NCBI GenBank assembly: GCA_023446675.1
Contig: JAEXPO010000239.1
Span: forward strand, 1 to 8,564
Source of the DNA: Bacillota bacterium
GTDB taxonomy: Bacteria > Bacillota > Clostridia > DSM-8532
Length of the DNA: 8,564 bases
Reading direction: 5' to 3'
Shown piece after piece: positions 1 to 7,025 of this stretch (its first letter is position 1; each line of letters starts with the position of its first letter). The translations under genes and the position numbers were made by a program. The notes under the pieces were generated by a model. It searched no databases, was not told the DNA's origin, and was given only the letters and a program-made list of their open reading frames with translations.

Positions 1-925
1 GCGTAAGCACATGGGCTGTCATAACCATTCCCGTTCCCGCATCGATTCCGGCCTTAAAAGGCACAAGCTCAACCCTTCGCAGCCTTTCAAGATCCTGCTC
101 CGCGATGGCAGCGCCTGTATGGCTGTCCGACAGGGTGTCCCCATGTCCGGGAAAGTGCTTGATAACAGGGATAATGCCAACGTCCTGAAAGCCTTTGACA
201 CCCTGCACCACCATTTTTGCTACAGTTTCGGCTTCAGTACCGTAGGCTCTTTTTCCGATTACCTTATTTTTGGGATTGGTATACACATCCGCTACCGGGG
301 CAAAATCCAGGTTAAAGCCAAGGCTTTTTATTTCCTCTCCTATGGCCCGGGCTGCCTCGAAGGCTAATGCCGGATTACCTGTCAGCCCGATGGTAAAGGC
401 GTCCGGCATTTTTGTGCTGTGAAGGGCCGTGGCTTTATTAAGCCTTGTCACAAGCCCGCCTTCTTCATCGATTCCCATAAATAACGGATAGCGGGAAGCC
501 GATTTAATGGCGTCTATAAAGGTTGTGGTTTGCGCGATGGTATCCAGATTTTCGGCAAAAAACAAGAATCCGCCCGGATGACAGGTTTTGATAAGCGTTT
601 CCAAATCCTCCGTGATGGTCAGGCGATTGGTGCCGTCCTTATTTGTTCTGGATGCAATAAAAAAAAGCTGACCTACCTTTTCCTCCAGGCTCATTTTATT
701 CAAAATAGCTCTGGCTGCCTCTTCCGGACTATCCGAAGGTTCCGGGGAAGGGCTTTTGTCAGGTGTTGCCACAGGCGTTGTTGATGGGGTGCTTGTGGTT
801 AACGGGGTAGGAGTGGGATTTACCTGTGTGGGTGTTGCTCCGGGAGGATTTGTGCCTGTACATCCTCCCGAAAGCAGCATAAACGCCACAAGTAAAGCAG
901 TAAGCGTTTTAGACCGTTTTGCCAT
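1..925 (-). CDS. Family 3 glycoside hydrolase lipoprotein, NagZ-like beta-N-acetylhexosaminidase (partial, C-terminus beyond left edge)
   Basis: The first 308 residues are visible; the frame is open to the left edge. An N-terminal signal (MAKRSK followed by a hydrophobic stretch) ends in a lipobox-like LLSGGC with Cys22 as the probable lipidation site. A Thr/Pro-rich tether covers about residues 23-67, then the GH3 catalytic domain begins. GH3/NagZ signatures are GIDEEGG (151-157), DFAPVADV (207-214) and KHFPGHGDT followed by DSH (256-269). In characterised NagZ enzymes the Asp-His pair of this loop (here D267/H269) is the acid/base. The Asp nucleophile would lie beyond the window edge. Family members remove beta-1,4-linked GlcNAc from muropeptides. 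A lipid anchor plus linker suggests the outer face of the membrane, where it would act in wall turnover. The ATG is at 925-923, inside the end of fmt (17-bp overlap), with GGAG 10 nt upstream. Other GH3 specificities are possible, but the KHFPGHGD..DSH loop favours N-acetylhexosaminidase. Confidence 0.9.
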   Translation of the reverse strand, partial: MAKRSKTLTALLVAFMLLSGGCTGTNPPGATPTQVNPTPTPLTTSTPSTTPVATPDKSPSPEPSDSPEEAARAILNKMSLEEKVGQLFFIASRTNKDGTNRLTITEDLETLIKTCHPGGFLFFAENLDTIAQTTTFIDAIKSASRYPLFMGIDEEGGLVTRLNKATALHSTKMPDAFTIGLTGNPALAFEAARAIGEEIKSLGFNLDFAPVADVYTNPKNKVIGKRAYGTEAETVAKMVVQGVKGFQDVGIIPVIKHFPGHGDTLSDSHTGAAIAEQDLERLRRVELVPFKAGIDAGTGMVMTAHVLT

Positions 926-1877
926 TCAGTTCACACTCCGCAAAGGACATGCCGCATTTAAGCAGATTGCCGCAGGCATATTGTCTTGGAGTCATCCTTT
1001 TCTTGGCTTCGGATTGAATTTCATTTATAAGAAGGGCCCCATCCCCTGTTTTAACAGACATGCCATTTTCTTCTATGGACAGAATGGTACCGGGAGGACA
1101 GCTGTCGCCGCAGCCCGGATCCGGTATTATCTTTGAGCTCCAGATACGCATTTTACAGTCGCAGAAATAGGAGAAGGCTCCGGGCCAGGGGCTTGTTCCC
1201 CGGACCAGATTGTGAATTTCCAGGCTGGTTTTAGTCCAATCCACCTGCCCTGTGGTTTTTTCCATTTTGGGCGCGTGAGTGGCTTCGTCAGCATTCTGTG
1301 GAGTACGCACAAGAGTACCGTTTTCCATGGCTTTCAAGGTACGGATAAGTACCCGTGCGCCAAGATGTGACATCTTATCATGCAGTTCACCTGACGTCAT
1401 GTTGTCAGGTATTGCTATTTCTTCTTTTAACAGCATATCGCCCGTATCCATGCCAATATCCGTAAACATGGTGGTAATGCCCGTCACCTTGTCTCCATTT
1501 ATGACAGCCCACTGAATAGGTGCGGCTCCCCTGTATTTAGGCAGCAGGGAACCATGGACATTGATGGTTCCATAACGCGGAATATCTAAAACGCTCTTCG
1601 GCAACATTTGGCCAAAGGCGCAGGTTACCATAAGATCCGGCTTCAATTGAGCCAGCATTTCAACGTACTCCGGCTGCCTGGACAGCTTATCAGGCTGGAG
1701 TACGGGTATATTAAGAGCAAGTGCCCGTTCTTTAACCGGAGGCGCAGCAAGGGTATGGCCTCTGCCCTTGGGGCGGTCTGCCTGGGTAACAGCAGCCAGT
1801 ACTGTGTAACCCTCGGCAACCAGCCCATCCAGGCTTGGTACGGCAAATTCCGGCGTCCCCATAAAAACAATCGTCAT
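909..1877 (-). CDS. fmt: Methionyl-tRNA formyltransferase
   Basis: A complete 322-residue protein, close to the usual 310-320. It transfers a formyl group from 10-formyltetrahydrofolate to the amino group of Met-tRNAfMet in the cytoplasm, which marks the initiator tRNA. The N-terminal Rossmann-type formyltransferase domain starts MTIVFMGTPEFAVPSL. It carries the catalytic set Asn106, His108 and Asp144 at the same numbers as in E. coli Fmt, within NVHGSLLPKYRGAAP (106-120) and GMDTGDM (142-148). The C-terminal tRNA-binding domain follows from about residue 205 (GQVDWTK; VRGTSPWPGAF at 225-235). The ATG at 1877-1875 has AAAGGA about 8 nt upstream. It lies 19 bp after def in the same direction and overlaps the start of the GH3 gene, so def, fmt and the GH3 gene are probably one transcript with translational coupling at the last junction. 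I see no missing key residue. Confidence 0.98.
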   Translation of the reverse strand: MTIVFMGTPEFAVPSLDGLVAEGYTVLAAVTQADRPKGRGHTLAAPPVKERALALNIPVLQPDKLSRQPEYVEMLAQLKPDLMVTCAFGQMLPKSVLDIPRYGTINVHGSLLPKYRGAAPIQWAVINGDKVTGITTMFTDIGMDTGDMLLKEEIAIPDNMTSGELHDKMSHLGARVLIRTLKAMENGTLVRTPQNADEATHAPKMEKTTGQVDWTKTSLEIHNLVRGTSPWPGAFSYFCDCKMRIWSSKIIPDPGCGDSCPPGTILSIEENGMSVKTGDGALLINEIQSEAKKRMTPRQYACGNLLKCGMSFAECELNGKTV

Positions 1878-1896
1878 TTCTTAGTTCCTTTCTTTT

Positions 1897-2367
1897 TCAG
1901 GACGGCTCCTTCTCCATGTCAATAAAGCGAATCACTCTTTCATCAAAGAGAATACCGTCAAGGTGATCGATTTCATGACAAAAAGCCCGGGCTAAAAGTT
2001 CCGTCCCTTCGGCCTTCTGCCGTTTTCCGTTTCTGTCGGTGTATTCCACCGTAACCTTGGCCGGGCGCTTAACCTCGCCGTATACATTGGGTATGCTCAG
2101 ACACCCCTCGACCTCAATTTGCTCACCGGATTGCTCCGTAATAACAGGATTAATAAGCTCTAAAAGCCCCTCCCCCACGTCAATAAGAACAATGCGCTTT
2201 AAAATGCCTACCTGAGGCGCCGCAAGCCCCACACCGTTATCGGTGCTGTACAGGGTTTCCTTCATGTCATCCAGTATATCAATAATGTGAGGGGTTATTT
2301 CCTTCACTTCCTTGCTTCTTTTTTTAAGGGTTTCGTCTCCCTTTGTTATAATTGTGCGAATAGCCAT
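1897..2367 (-). CDS. def: Peptide deformylase
   Basis: A complete 156-residue protein that removes the N-formyl group from nascent polypeptides; it is a metal-dependent enzyme acting at the ribosome exit. All three family motifs are present. Motif 1 is GVGLAAPQ (45-52), motif 2 is EGCLSIP (87-93) with metal ligand Cys89, and motif 3 is HEIDH (131-135) with ligands His131 and His135 and catalytic Glu132. The short length and the EGCLS form match the compact deformylases common in Clostridia rather than the longer type II form of bacilli. The ATG at 2367-2365 is preceded by the purine-rich AAAGGAAAGGGA, a good ribosome binding site. It is followed by fmt after 19 bp; this pairing is widely conserved because the two reactions are opposite ends of the same formyl-methionine cycle. 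Upstream, a 259-bp spacer separates it from priA. Confidence 0.98.
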   Translation of the reverse strand: MAIRTIITKGDETLKKRSKEVKEITPHIIDILDDMKETLYSTDNGVGLAAPQVGILKRIVLIDVGEGLLELINPVITEQSGEQIEVEGCLSIPNVYGEVKRPAKVTVEYTDRNGKRQKAEGTELLARAFCHEIDHLDGILFDERVIRFIDMEKEPS

Positions 2368-2568
2368 TTTTCAAACATCCCTTTCCTTTGTCTCTATCTC
2401 AAAGCTTTCGTCTCCCTTATTAACGATGGGAAAGCTTGCCCTTGTTTTAATCAGGCCAGGTTCCTTAACAAGGCCCTTTGTTTACTTACCCTGAAATAGA
2501 ATATCCTATCCTGAATTTTTCATAAACCGGCTTGAGAAGGCCCTTTATTAATAAACGCGCGCTCTTTT

Positions 2569-2598
2569 AAAATGCCGTTAGCAGTACCAGGGCATTTT
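2569..2598 (-). terminator. Weak hairpin downstream of priA (possible attenuator)
   Basis: Arms AAAATGCC (2569-2576) and GGCATTTT (2591-2598) are perfectly complementary over 8 bp with a 14-nt loop, starting about 30 bp after the priA stop. Most of the T-run lies inside the stem and the tail is AAAAGAG on the minus strand, so as a Rho-independent terminator it is weak. It may be a partial terminator or an mRNA-processing element between priA and def. Confidence 0.35.
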
Positions 2599-2626
2599 TC
2601 ATGAATTATTATAAGAATCTTCCTTA

Positions 2627-5140
2627 TTATAACATGGAAGCCGGATCGATATCCACACTTACCTCCGTGCCTTTGGATCGGTAGGCTGAAGCGATTTCCA
2701 GCACCCGATTAAGAAGGGATACAAGGCGGTTTACGGAAGGATGCTTTAATATCAGCCTGTACCGGGATTTGTTCCGGACAATAAATACAGGTGCCTTCAT
2801 AACTTCGGTTATAAGAAGTGACGTGTCGTCGCCGTCGCTTTCAATAAGTGCAAGCCGGAGACCTGACAGCACCTTTTGGGCCTCGGCCCCATTTTCGTTT
2901 TGCACCACAATAGTCCCTATATGTGTAAACGGCGGACAGTTTATCTCCTTGCGCATTTTAATTTCTGTCTGGTAAAAGGCTTCATAGTCCTGGGCCATGG
3001 CAAATCCCACGGCGTAAGCGTCTATATTGTAGGCCTGGACCACAACCCGTCCGGCCTTTTCTCCTCTTCCGGCCCTTCCGGCGGCCTGAGTGACAAGCTG
3101 AAAGGTTCTTTCCGCCGAACGGTAATCTCCGCCAAAAAGTGTTGCATCGGCCGCCAGAATGCCTACAAGGGTTACATTGGGAAAATCATGGCCTTTAGCT
3201 ACCATTTGCGTTCCTATAAGAACGTCGGAATCTCCTTTTCTGAAGGCCTCCAAAAGCTTCTGATGGCCTTCCTTGCCACTGGTGGTATCCAAATCCATCC
3301 GGAGAACCCTAAAGCCTCCCGGGTGTTTTAAGAGCTCTTCCTCTATGCGCTGAGTACCCGTGCCCATACTTTTAATGCGGCTGCTGCCGCATTTGGGGCA
3401 CTTTTTCGGCGTTTTTTCCGTAAAGCCGCAGTAATGGCATACCGACTGTGCCTCACGGGCGTGAAGGGTTAATGAAACGCTGCAATTAGGGCATTTGGAT
3501 ACAAAGCCGCAGTCCCTGCAAAGAAGAAAGGACGCATACCCGCGCCGGTTCAAAAAGAGGATGCTCTGTTCGCGGGTTTCCTGGTTCTTTAAAAGCTCTG
3601 CCTCTAGCCTTGCACTTAAAAAGCTTCTGTTTCCTGCTTTAAGCTCTTCTCTCATATCTACTGTAATAACCTGGGGCAGGGATAGGGTATTGGCTCTTTT
3701 TTTCAGCACCGTAAGCTTAAGCTTGCCGGCTAAAGCCCTGTAATAGGTTTCCACCGAAGGGGTAGCGGAGCCCAGAAGCAAAAGCGCACCCTTTAAGTGA
3801 CAGCGTGCCCGGGCGATTTGCCTTGCATCGTATTTCGGTGTTATTTCCGATTTGTATGTAAGCTCATGCTCCTCGTCCACAATAATAACCCCCAGATCAT
3901 CAAGGGGGGCAAAAACCGCAGAACGGGCGCCAATAACCACATCTACCTCGCCATTCTTAATTTTTCGCCACTGGTCGAAGCGCTCACCCTGGGATAACCG
4001 GCTGTGCTGTATGGCTACCCTGCTGCCAAAACGCCCTGTAAAACGACCTGTCATCTGAGGCGTCAGGGAAATTTCCGGCACCATGACAATGGCGCCCTTC
4101 CCCATTTTAATTGCTTCTTCTATGAGCCGCAGGTAAACCTCCGTCTTCCCGCTTCCCGTAACCCCGAATAATAAGGCCTCTTCCAGCCTTTCTTCCTTCA
4201 AAAGCGGCTTTAGCGTGTCCAGAACCTGCTTTTGCTCCTCCGTGAGCGTAGGAGGAATATCTCTCTCCCCATTGGAAAGCTCAAAAGGGCTTCTTTCCAC
4301 CTCCAGGTCATAAAGCTCCAGCCATCCTTTTTTTTGAAGGGAAGCTACTGCACCCTGGGATACTCCGGGAATGGCAAGCAAATCCTGAAGCGTGCAAAGA
4401 TCGCCGGATAAAAGCATCTCCATGACGCGTACATGATAAATGCTTTTAACGGTACCGTTTTCTACAATCTCTTCAAAGCTCTGTGTGTCCAAAAGAGGCC
4501 TGGCAGCCCGCACGGTTTTTTCATTAACCTTTTGAGAAAAGATTTCTTCAACCTCAATATAACGTTTTTCAACAAGCTCGTTTAAAAGAACCGGATTGGT
4601 TTTAAGTTCGTCCGGCCAAAGCTTATAGGAAACCCTGCGGCGTTTTTTCTTAAGCTCCTGAAAAATAAGTTCCGCATTGGGTGACAAAGCACTAAGTGAC
4701 GTATTATCATCCTTCCGGCTAAGAATTTTGTCCCTTACCAGGCCGGCTCCTGCCGGTACCATAATACGAAAGGCATCACCATAGGTGCAAAAATACCTTG
4801 TTTTCATCCATTCGGCAAGCTTCAGCATCTCTTCATTAAGAAGAGGCTTTTCATCTGCCAGCTCATGAATAGCCTTGAGCTGCTTTTTTCTTTTTTGTGT
4901 GTCAAAATGGGACATAACGCTGCTGCCGGACTGAGGATTTTTATCGGAAGGATTCTTTACAGTTACTATCCAGCCTGTCCGAAGCCTATCGGTATGACCG
5001 AAGGGAACCAGTACCCGCATGCCGGGAACAACTGTTTCCATATTTTCCGGAACAGCATAATCGTAAAGCCTGTCAAAGCTTCTTGTTCCATCGGCCAAAG
5101 CGACCTCGGCTATCAGCATGTGTAACCGCATCCTTTCCAT
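2627..5140 (-). CDS. priA: Primosomal protein N' (replication restart helicase PriA)
   Basis: An 837-residue superfamily 2 DNA helicase that recognises stalled forks and reloads the replicative helicase. The N-terminal 3'-end-binding domain covers about residues 1-115 (FDRLYDYAVPE, GMRVLVPFG), with a polar insert near 63-88. A winged-helix-like region follows to about 290. Helicase motifs are Walker A GVTGSGKT (326-333), DEEH (422-425), GSATPS (457-462), GTQMVAKGHDFP (643-654) and QAAGRAGR (685-692). The zinc-binding insert has all eight cysteines: C541, C544, C550, C553, C568, C571, C581 and C584. The length is slightly above the usual 730-810. The start is uncertain. The ATG at 5140 has GAGG only 3 nt away. 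In-frame ATGs at 5131 and 5119 also exist; the last gives MLIAEVALADG, which fits the family start well and has AAAGGA about 11 nt upstream. The gene is preceded by a promoter candidate and a strong hairpin, and followed by def. Confidence 0.97.
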   Translation of the reverse strand: MERMRLHMLIAEVALADGTRSFDRLYDYAVPENMETVVPGMRVLVPFGHTDRLRTGWIVTVKNPSDKNPQSGSSVMSHFDTQKRKKQLKAIHELADEKPLLNEEMLKLAEWMKTRYFCTYGDAFRIMVPAGAGLVRDKILSRKDDNTSLSALSPNAELIFQELKKKRRRVSYKLWPDELKTNPVLLNELVEKRYIEVEEIFSQKVNEKTVRAARPLLDTQSFEEIVENGTVKSIYHVRVMEMLLSGDLCTLQDLLAIPGVSQGAVASLQKKGWLELYDLEVERSPFELSNGERDIPPTLTEEQKQVLDTLKPLLKEERLEEALLFGVTGSGKTEVYLRLIEEAIKMGKGAIVMVPEISLTPQMTGRFTGRFGSRVAIQHSRLSQGERFDQWRKIKNGEVDVVIGARSAVFAPLDDLGVIIVDEEHELTYKSEITPKYDARQIARARCHLKGALLLLGSATPSVETYYRALAGKLKLTVLKKRANTLSLPQVITVDMREELKAGNRSFLSARLEAELLKNQETREQSILFLNRRGYASFLLCRDCGFVSKCPNCSVSLTLHAREAQSVCHYCGFTEKTPKKCPKCGSSRIKSMGTGTQRIEEELLKHPGGFRVLRMDLDTTSGKEGHQKLLEAFRKGDSDVLIGTQMVAKGHDFPNVTLVGILAADATLFGGDYRSAERTFQLVTQAAGRAGRGEKAGRVVVQAYNIDAYAVGFAMAQDYEAFYQTEIKMRKEINCPPFTHIGTIVVQNENGAEAQKVLSGLRLALIESDGDDTSLLITEVMKAPVFIVRNKSRYRLILKHPSVNRLVSLLNRVLEIASAYRSKGTEVSVDIDPASML

Positions 5141-5212
5141 AATCCTCGTTCTTTATAATACTGCACTTGCGCTTCGATAAGGGTAACTGCCCTCACTGCG
5201 TAAAAGATGCTT

Positions 5213-5243
5213 AAAGGGCGAGGATATTTATCCCTCGCCCTTT
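5213..5243 (-). other. Strong hairpin upstream of priA
   Basis: Arms AAAGGGCGAGG (5213-5223) and CCTCGCCCTTT (5233-5243) form a perfect 11-bp stem with a 9-nt loop; 5212/5244 adds an A-T pair. Neither strand has a good T-run after it (TTTAAGC on minus, TTTAGTTTAA on plus). It may be a second, weaker terminator for the upstream operon. Alternatively it may be the 5' end structure of the priA mRNA, because the promoter candidate at 5244-5272 points straight into it. Confidence 0.6.
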
Positions 5244-5272
5244 AGTTTAACGTCTCTTTGAAAAATAGTCAA
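5244..5272 (-). promoter_or_regulatory. Candidate sigma-A promoter for priA
   Basis: On the minus strand TTGACT (5272-5267) is followed after exactly 17 bp by TAAACT (5249-5244). This is 5 of 6 and 4 of 6 matches to the sigma-A consensus. It sits between the terminator of the preceding operon and priA, where a promoter is expected. The predicted start, near 5239-5236, falls inside the first arm of the following hairpin. Assigned by consensus only. Confidence 0.5.
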
Positions 5273-5286
5273 AAGCTTAAGAATCG

Positions 5287-5317
5287 CCAAAAAAGGTTTT
5301 GCCAGCGCAAAGCCTTT
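5287..5317 (-). terminator. Rho-independent terminator of the ssb-like/ATPase operon
   Basis: On the minus strand the arm AAAGGCTTTGC (5317-5307), a 4-nt loop and the arm GCAAAACCTTT (5302-5292) give an 11-bp stem with one G-T pair. The stem runs into six consecutive T residues (5294-5289). It begins 5 bp after the stop codon of the small ATPase gene, the classic position and form for an intrinsic terminator. Confidence 0.85.
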
Positions 5318-5322
5318 CCTAT

Positions 5323-5733
5323 CTAACAAGAGTATTCTTTACTGACATAATCCGGGATACCGCTGATATCCCCGTTTACTGTAAATACAAAACGAATCTC
5401 GAACTTTTCTGAAATCAGCTTAAGTTTTTCAAAGAATGCTTGATACTTTTGCTGATCAATATGATATTTGTCAAGTCCATCGATAAAAATGGCTTTAATA
5501 TCGTAATCCTGCGCTATAAGGCCGCTAACAAAGGCCAGAAGCTGGTCCAGTGTATCAATAGGAAAATCGGTTATGTTCACATAACGGATTTCATGCCTCA
5601 AATCCATAATATGGGAATTATCTCTGTTTATAAATACAATATCTCCAAGACTATCCTTTTGCAATTGATTGGCATCGGCAATCAAATATTTGGTTTTGCC
5701 AATGCCCTTGTTTCCATAAACAACTTTTATCAT
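5323..5733 (-). CDS. Small P-loop ATPase of unassigned role, paired with SSB-like gene
   Basis: A complete 136-residue protein. A Walker A motif GNKGIGKT (7-14) opens it after a short beta strand. AIFIDG (81-86) looks like Walker B with Asp85, and FVFTVNGD (115-122) resembles a sensor strand with a polar residue. This is a minimal RecA/AAA-like nucleotide-binding core without visible extra domains, membrane segment or signal, so it is probably cytoplasmic. Similar short proteins from Clostridia are often labelled just ATP-binding protein, sometimes as a PilT-like protein, which has no functional basis here. The ATG at 5733-5731 has AGGAG 10 nt upstream, and the gene starts 18 bp after the SSB-like gene, so the two are co-transcribed. 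The pairing suggests a DNA-related role, but that is inference; no DNA-binding motif is seen. A strong terminator follows. Confidence 0.85.
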   Translation of the reverse strand: MIKVVYGNKGIGKTKYLIADANQLQKDSLGDIVFINRDNSHIMDLRHEIRYVNITDFPIDTLDQLLAFVSGLIAQDYDIKAIFIDGLDKYHIDQQKYQAFFEKLKLISEKFEIRFVFTVNGDISGIPDYVSKEYSC

Positions 5734-5751
5734 GGGTATCGAGCTCCTTTC

Positions 5752-6405
5752 TCATTCCTTTTTGTTGCTTTTTTCCTTCACAATCTCCATTTTGGAAACG
5801 GAGATTTCATACGCAACACGTTCCTCCACTTCTTCTTCCGAAAGCTTTTTCTGATAGACACGACTTTGAATTCGGCCCCATAGCCGTATATTGTCGCCTA
5901 CCTCGAAACTGCCCGCAAACCTGGCGTTACGGCCCCATGCGATACAAGGTATATAATCCGATTTATTATAGGCCCTGTTTACGGCGAGAAGAATGTCCGC
6001 AATTTCACGGCCAAAGGGTGTGGTCCTGTACATGGGCTTTCTGCATACAAAACCGTTGAGGCTGATGAGATTCGGATTTTTATGGTTCACCTCCTCCGGA
6101 TTCACAATTATTTCTCTTGCAAAAACCGTAAGCATGAGTTTGTGTCCGCTGTTGCTGTTAAAGTTATTATAGGAACGGAACTGGCCTTCAACAGACAATA
6201 ATGTGCCCAACACAACGTCCTCCGGTTTCATGAGACGCTCTGAAAACATGACCGGTATATTGTCATAGGTCTCACTTAAGCGGGGAACCTGGAGGTATAC
6301 TATGTAAAATCCCTCCCCATAAACTTCATGGCTGAATTCAGGAATGGTTACAACTTTACCGGAGATACTCACATTGTTGTTTTCTAATGCTGTATTTCCT
6401 GACAT
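5752..6405 (-). CDS. Single-stranded DNA-binding-like protein with two OB folds
   Basis: I choose the ATG at 6405-6403 (217 residues), which has GGAG 6 nt upstream. A TTG twelve bases earlier lies directly against its AGGAG and is unlikely to be used. The protein contains two SSB-like OB domains. The first spans about residues 11-104 and is divergent (VSISGKVV, GTLLSVEGQFRSY). The second spans about 112-210 and is close to ordinary SSB, with GREIADILLAVNRAY (132-146), SDYIPCIAWGRNA (149-161) and NIRLWGRIQSRVYQKK (172-187). Bacterial SSB is usually one OB fold with a flexible tail ending in an acidic DDDIPF-like tip that recruits partners. Here the C-terminus is EKSNKKE, basic and without that tip, so it is unlikely to be the housekeeping ssb. 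It heads a two-gene operon with a P-loop ATPase, just upstream of priA. Binding to single-stranded DNA is well supported by fold; the process served is unknown. Confidence 0.88.
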   Translation of the reverse strand: MSGNTALENNNVSISGKVVTIPEFSHEVYGEGFYIVYLQVPRLSETYDNIPVMFSERLMKPEDVVLGTLLSVEGQFRSYNNFNSNSGHKLMLTVFAREIIVNPEEVNHKNPNLISLNGFVCRKPMYRTTPFGREIADILLAVNRAYNKSDYIPCIAWGRNARFAGSFEVGDNIRLWGRIQSRVYQKKLSEEEVEERVAYEISVSKMEIVKEKSNKKE

Positions 6406-7025
6406 CGGACACTCCAACTCCTCTCACAGTCTTTGGTACTTATCATACAAGATGCTTGATCTATTCTTATTCTTTCGTTTCTTTATTTAGAAGCATTTGG
6501 GCACTATTTCTGATACTAATTTAATTATACAAATTTTAACCCAATTTTAAAGTATTCTACTAATTATTTCACCAAAAAAGAATGCTTGAAACACTCTATT
6601 TAGGCTAAACGACCTATTTACCTCCGATTTATTCCTTATTCTTCCGCTTACGACAGAATTTTATTCAAAAATTTGGCTGTATTTCATGAAAAAATTACCG
6701 GCATCATTCACTTACAAAGAAAGCAATAATTTCAATATATGGATAATAACTATCCTTGAGATATAATGAGCACGCAGAAGCAAAATAGACTGTACTTTAC
6801 ATAAGCCGCCAATGTTATTTTAGTTATATAGAAATGTCTGCTCTATTTTTGCCCGTAAATCAAGAATATACGACTGCAATATAAAAGTATATACAAATAA
6901 TAAAAAGAAGCACGAATAACTGGCCTGTCCGTTCCTCCTGCCGAAGGTTGGCCTAAGCTCATGTTACCAGGTTTATTATATCATAACAGCTTATGACGAA
7001 AGCAAACCTTAAGGTTCAATAAGGT
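6406..7025. other. AT-rich intergenic region with no supported gene
   Basis: This stretch of about 620 bp separates the Ger(x)C stop from the SSB-like start. It is clearly more AT-rich than its surroundings, except for a GC-rich patch near 6918-6955. It contains short inverted repeats: AAACCTT/AAGGTTT at 7004-7027 overlapping the Ger(x)C stop, TCATAA/TTATGA at 6981-6996, and GGATA/TATCC at 6741-6755. It also holds a promoter candidate at 6524-6551 and a 39-codon minus-strand frame at 6843-6962 without a ribosome binding site. No tRNA or riboswitch that I recognise is present. Confidence 0.7.
6524..6551 (-). promoter_or_regulatory. Candidate sigma-A promoter for the ssb-like/ATPase operon
   Basis: On the minus strand TTTAAA (6551-6546) is followed after 16 bp by a perfect TATAAT (6529-6524), with a TG two bases before the -10. 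The predicted start near 6517 leaves a leader of about 110 nt before the SSB-like ATG. AT-rich DNA produces such matches by chance, but the perfect -10 and its position at the head of the operon support it. Confidence 0.5.

Noticed and set aside
756..1136. Long plus-strand frames opposite the GH3 and fmt genes
   Set aside because: They are antisense shadows of well-supported minus-strand genes, and their translations show no family resemblance. The same applies to all other plus-strand frames in the window.
1127..1312. Minus-strand frame inside fmt
   Set aside because: It overlaps fmt in another reading frame; fmt carries all expected motifs across this region.
6406..6417. TTG start extending the SSB-like protein by four residues
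   Set aside because: The TTG lies directly against its AGGAG with no spacing, while the ATG at 6405 has a GGAG at a normal 6-nt distance.
6741..6768. Plus-strand TGGATA-17-TATAAT promoter-like match
   Set aside because: No plus-strand gene follows, and AT-rich DNA gives such matches often.
6918..6975. Resemblance of GGCCTAAG...GTTACC to the 3' part of a c-di-GMP-I riboswitch
   Set aside because: The other conserved segments (such as the GCACAGGGCAAACC-like part) are not in the right order or position, and no suitably oriented downstream gene exists on that strand.
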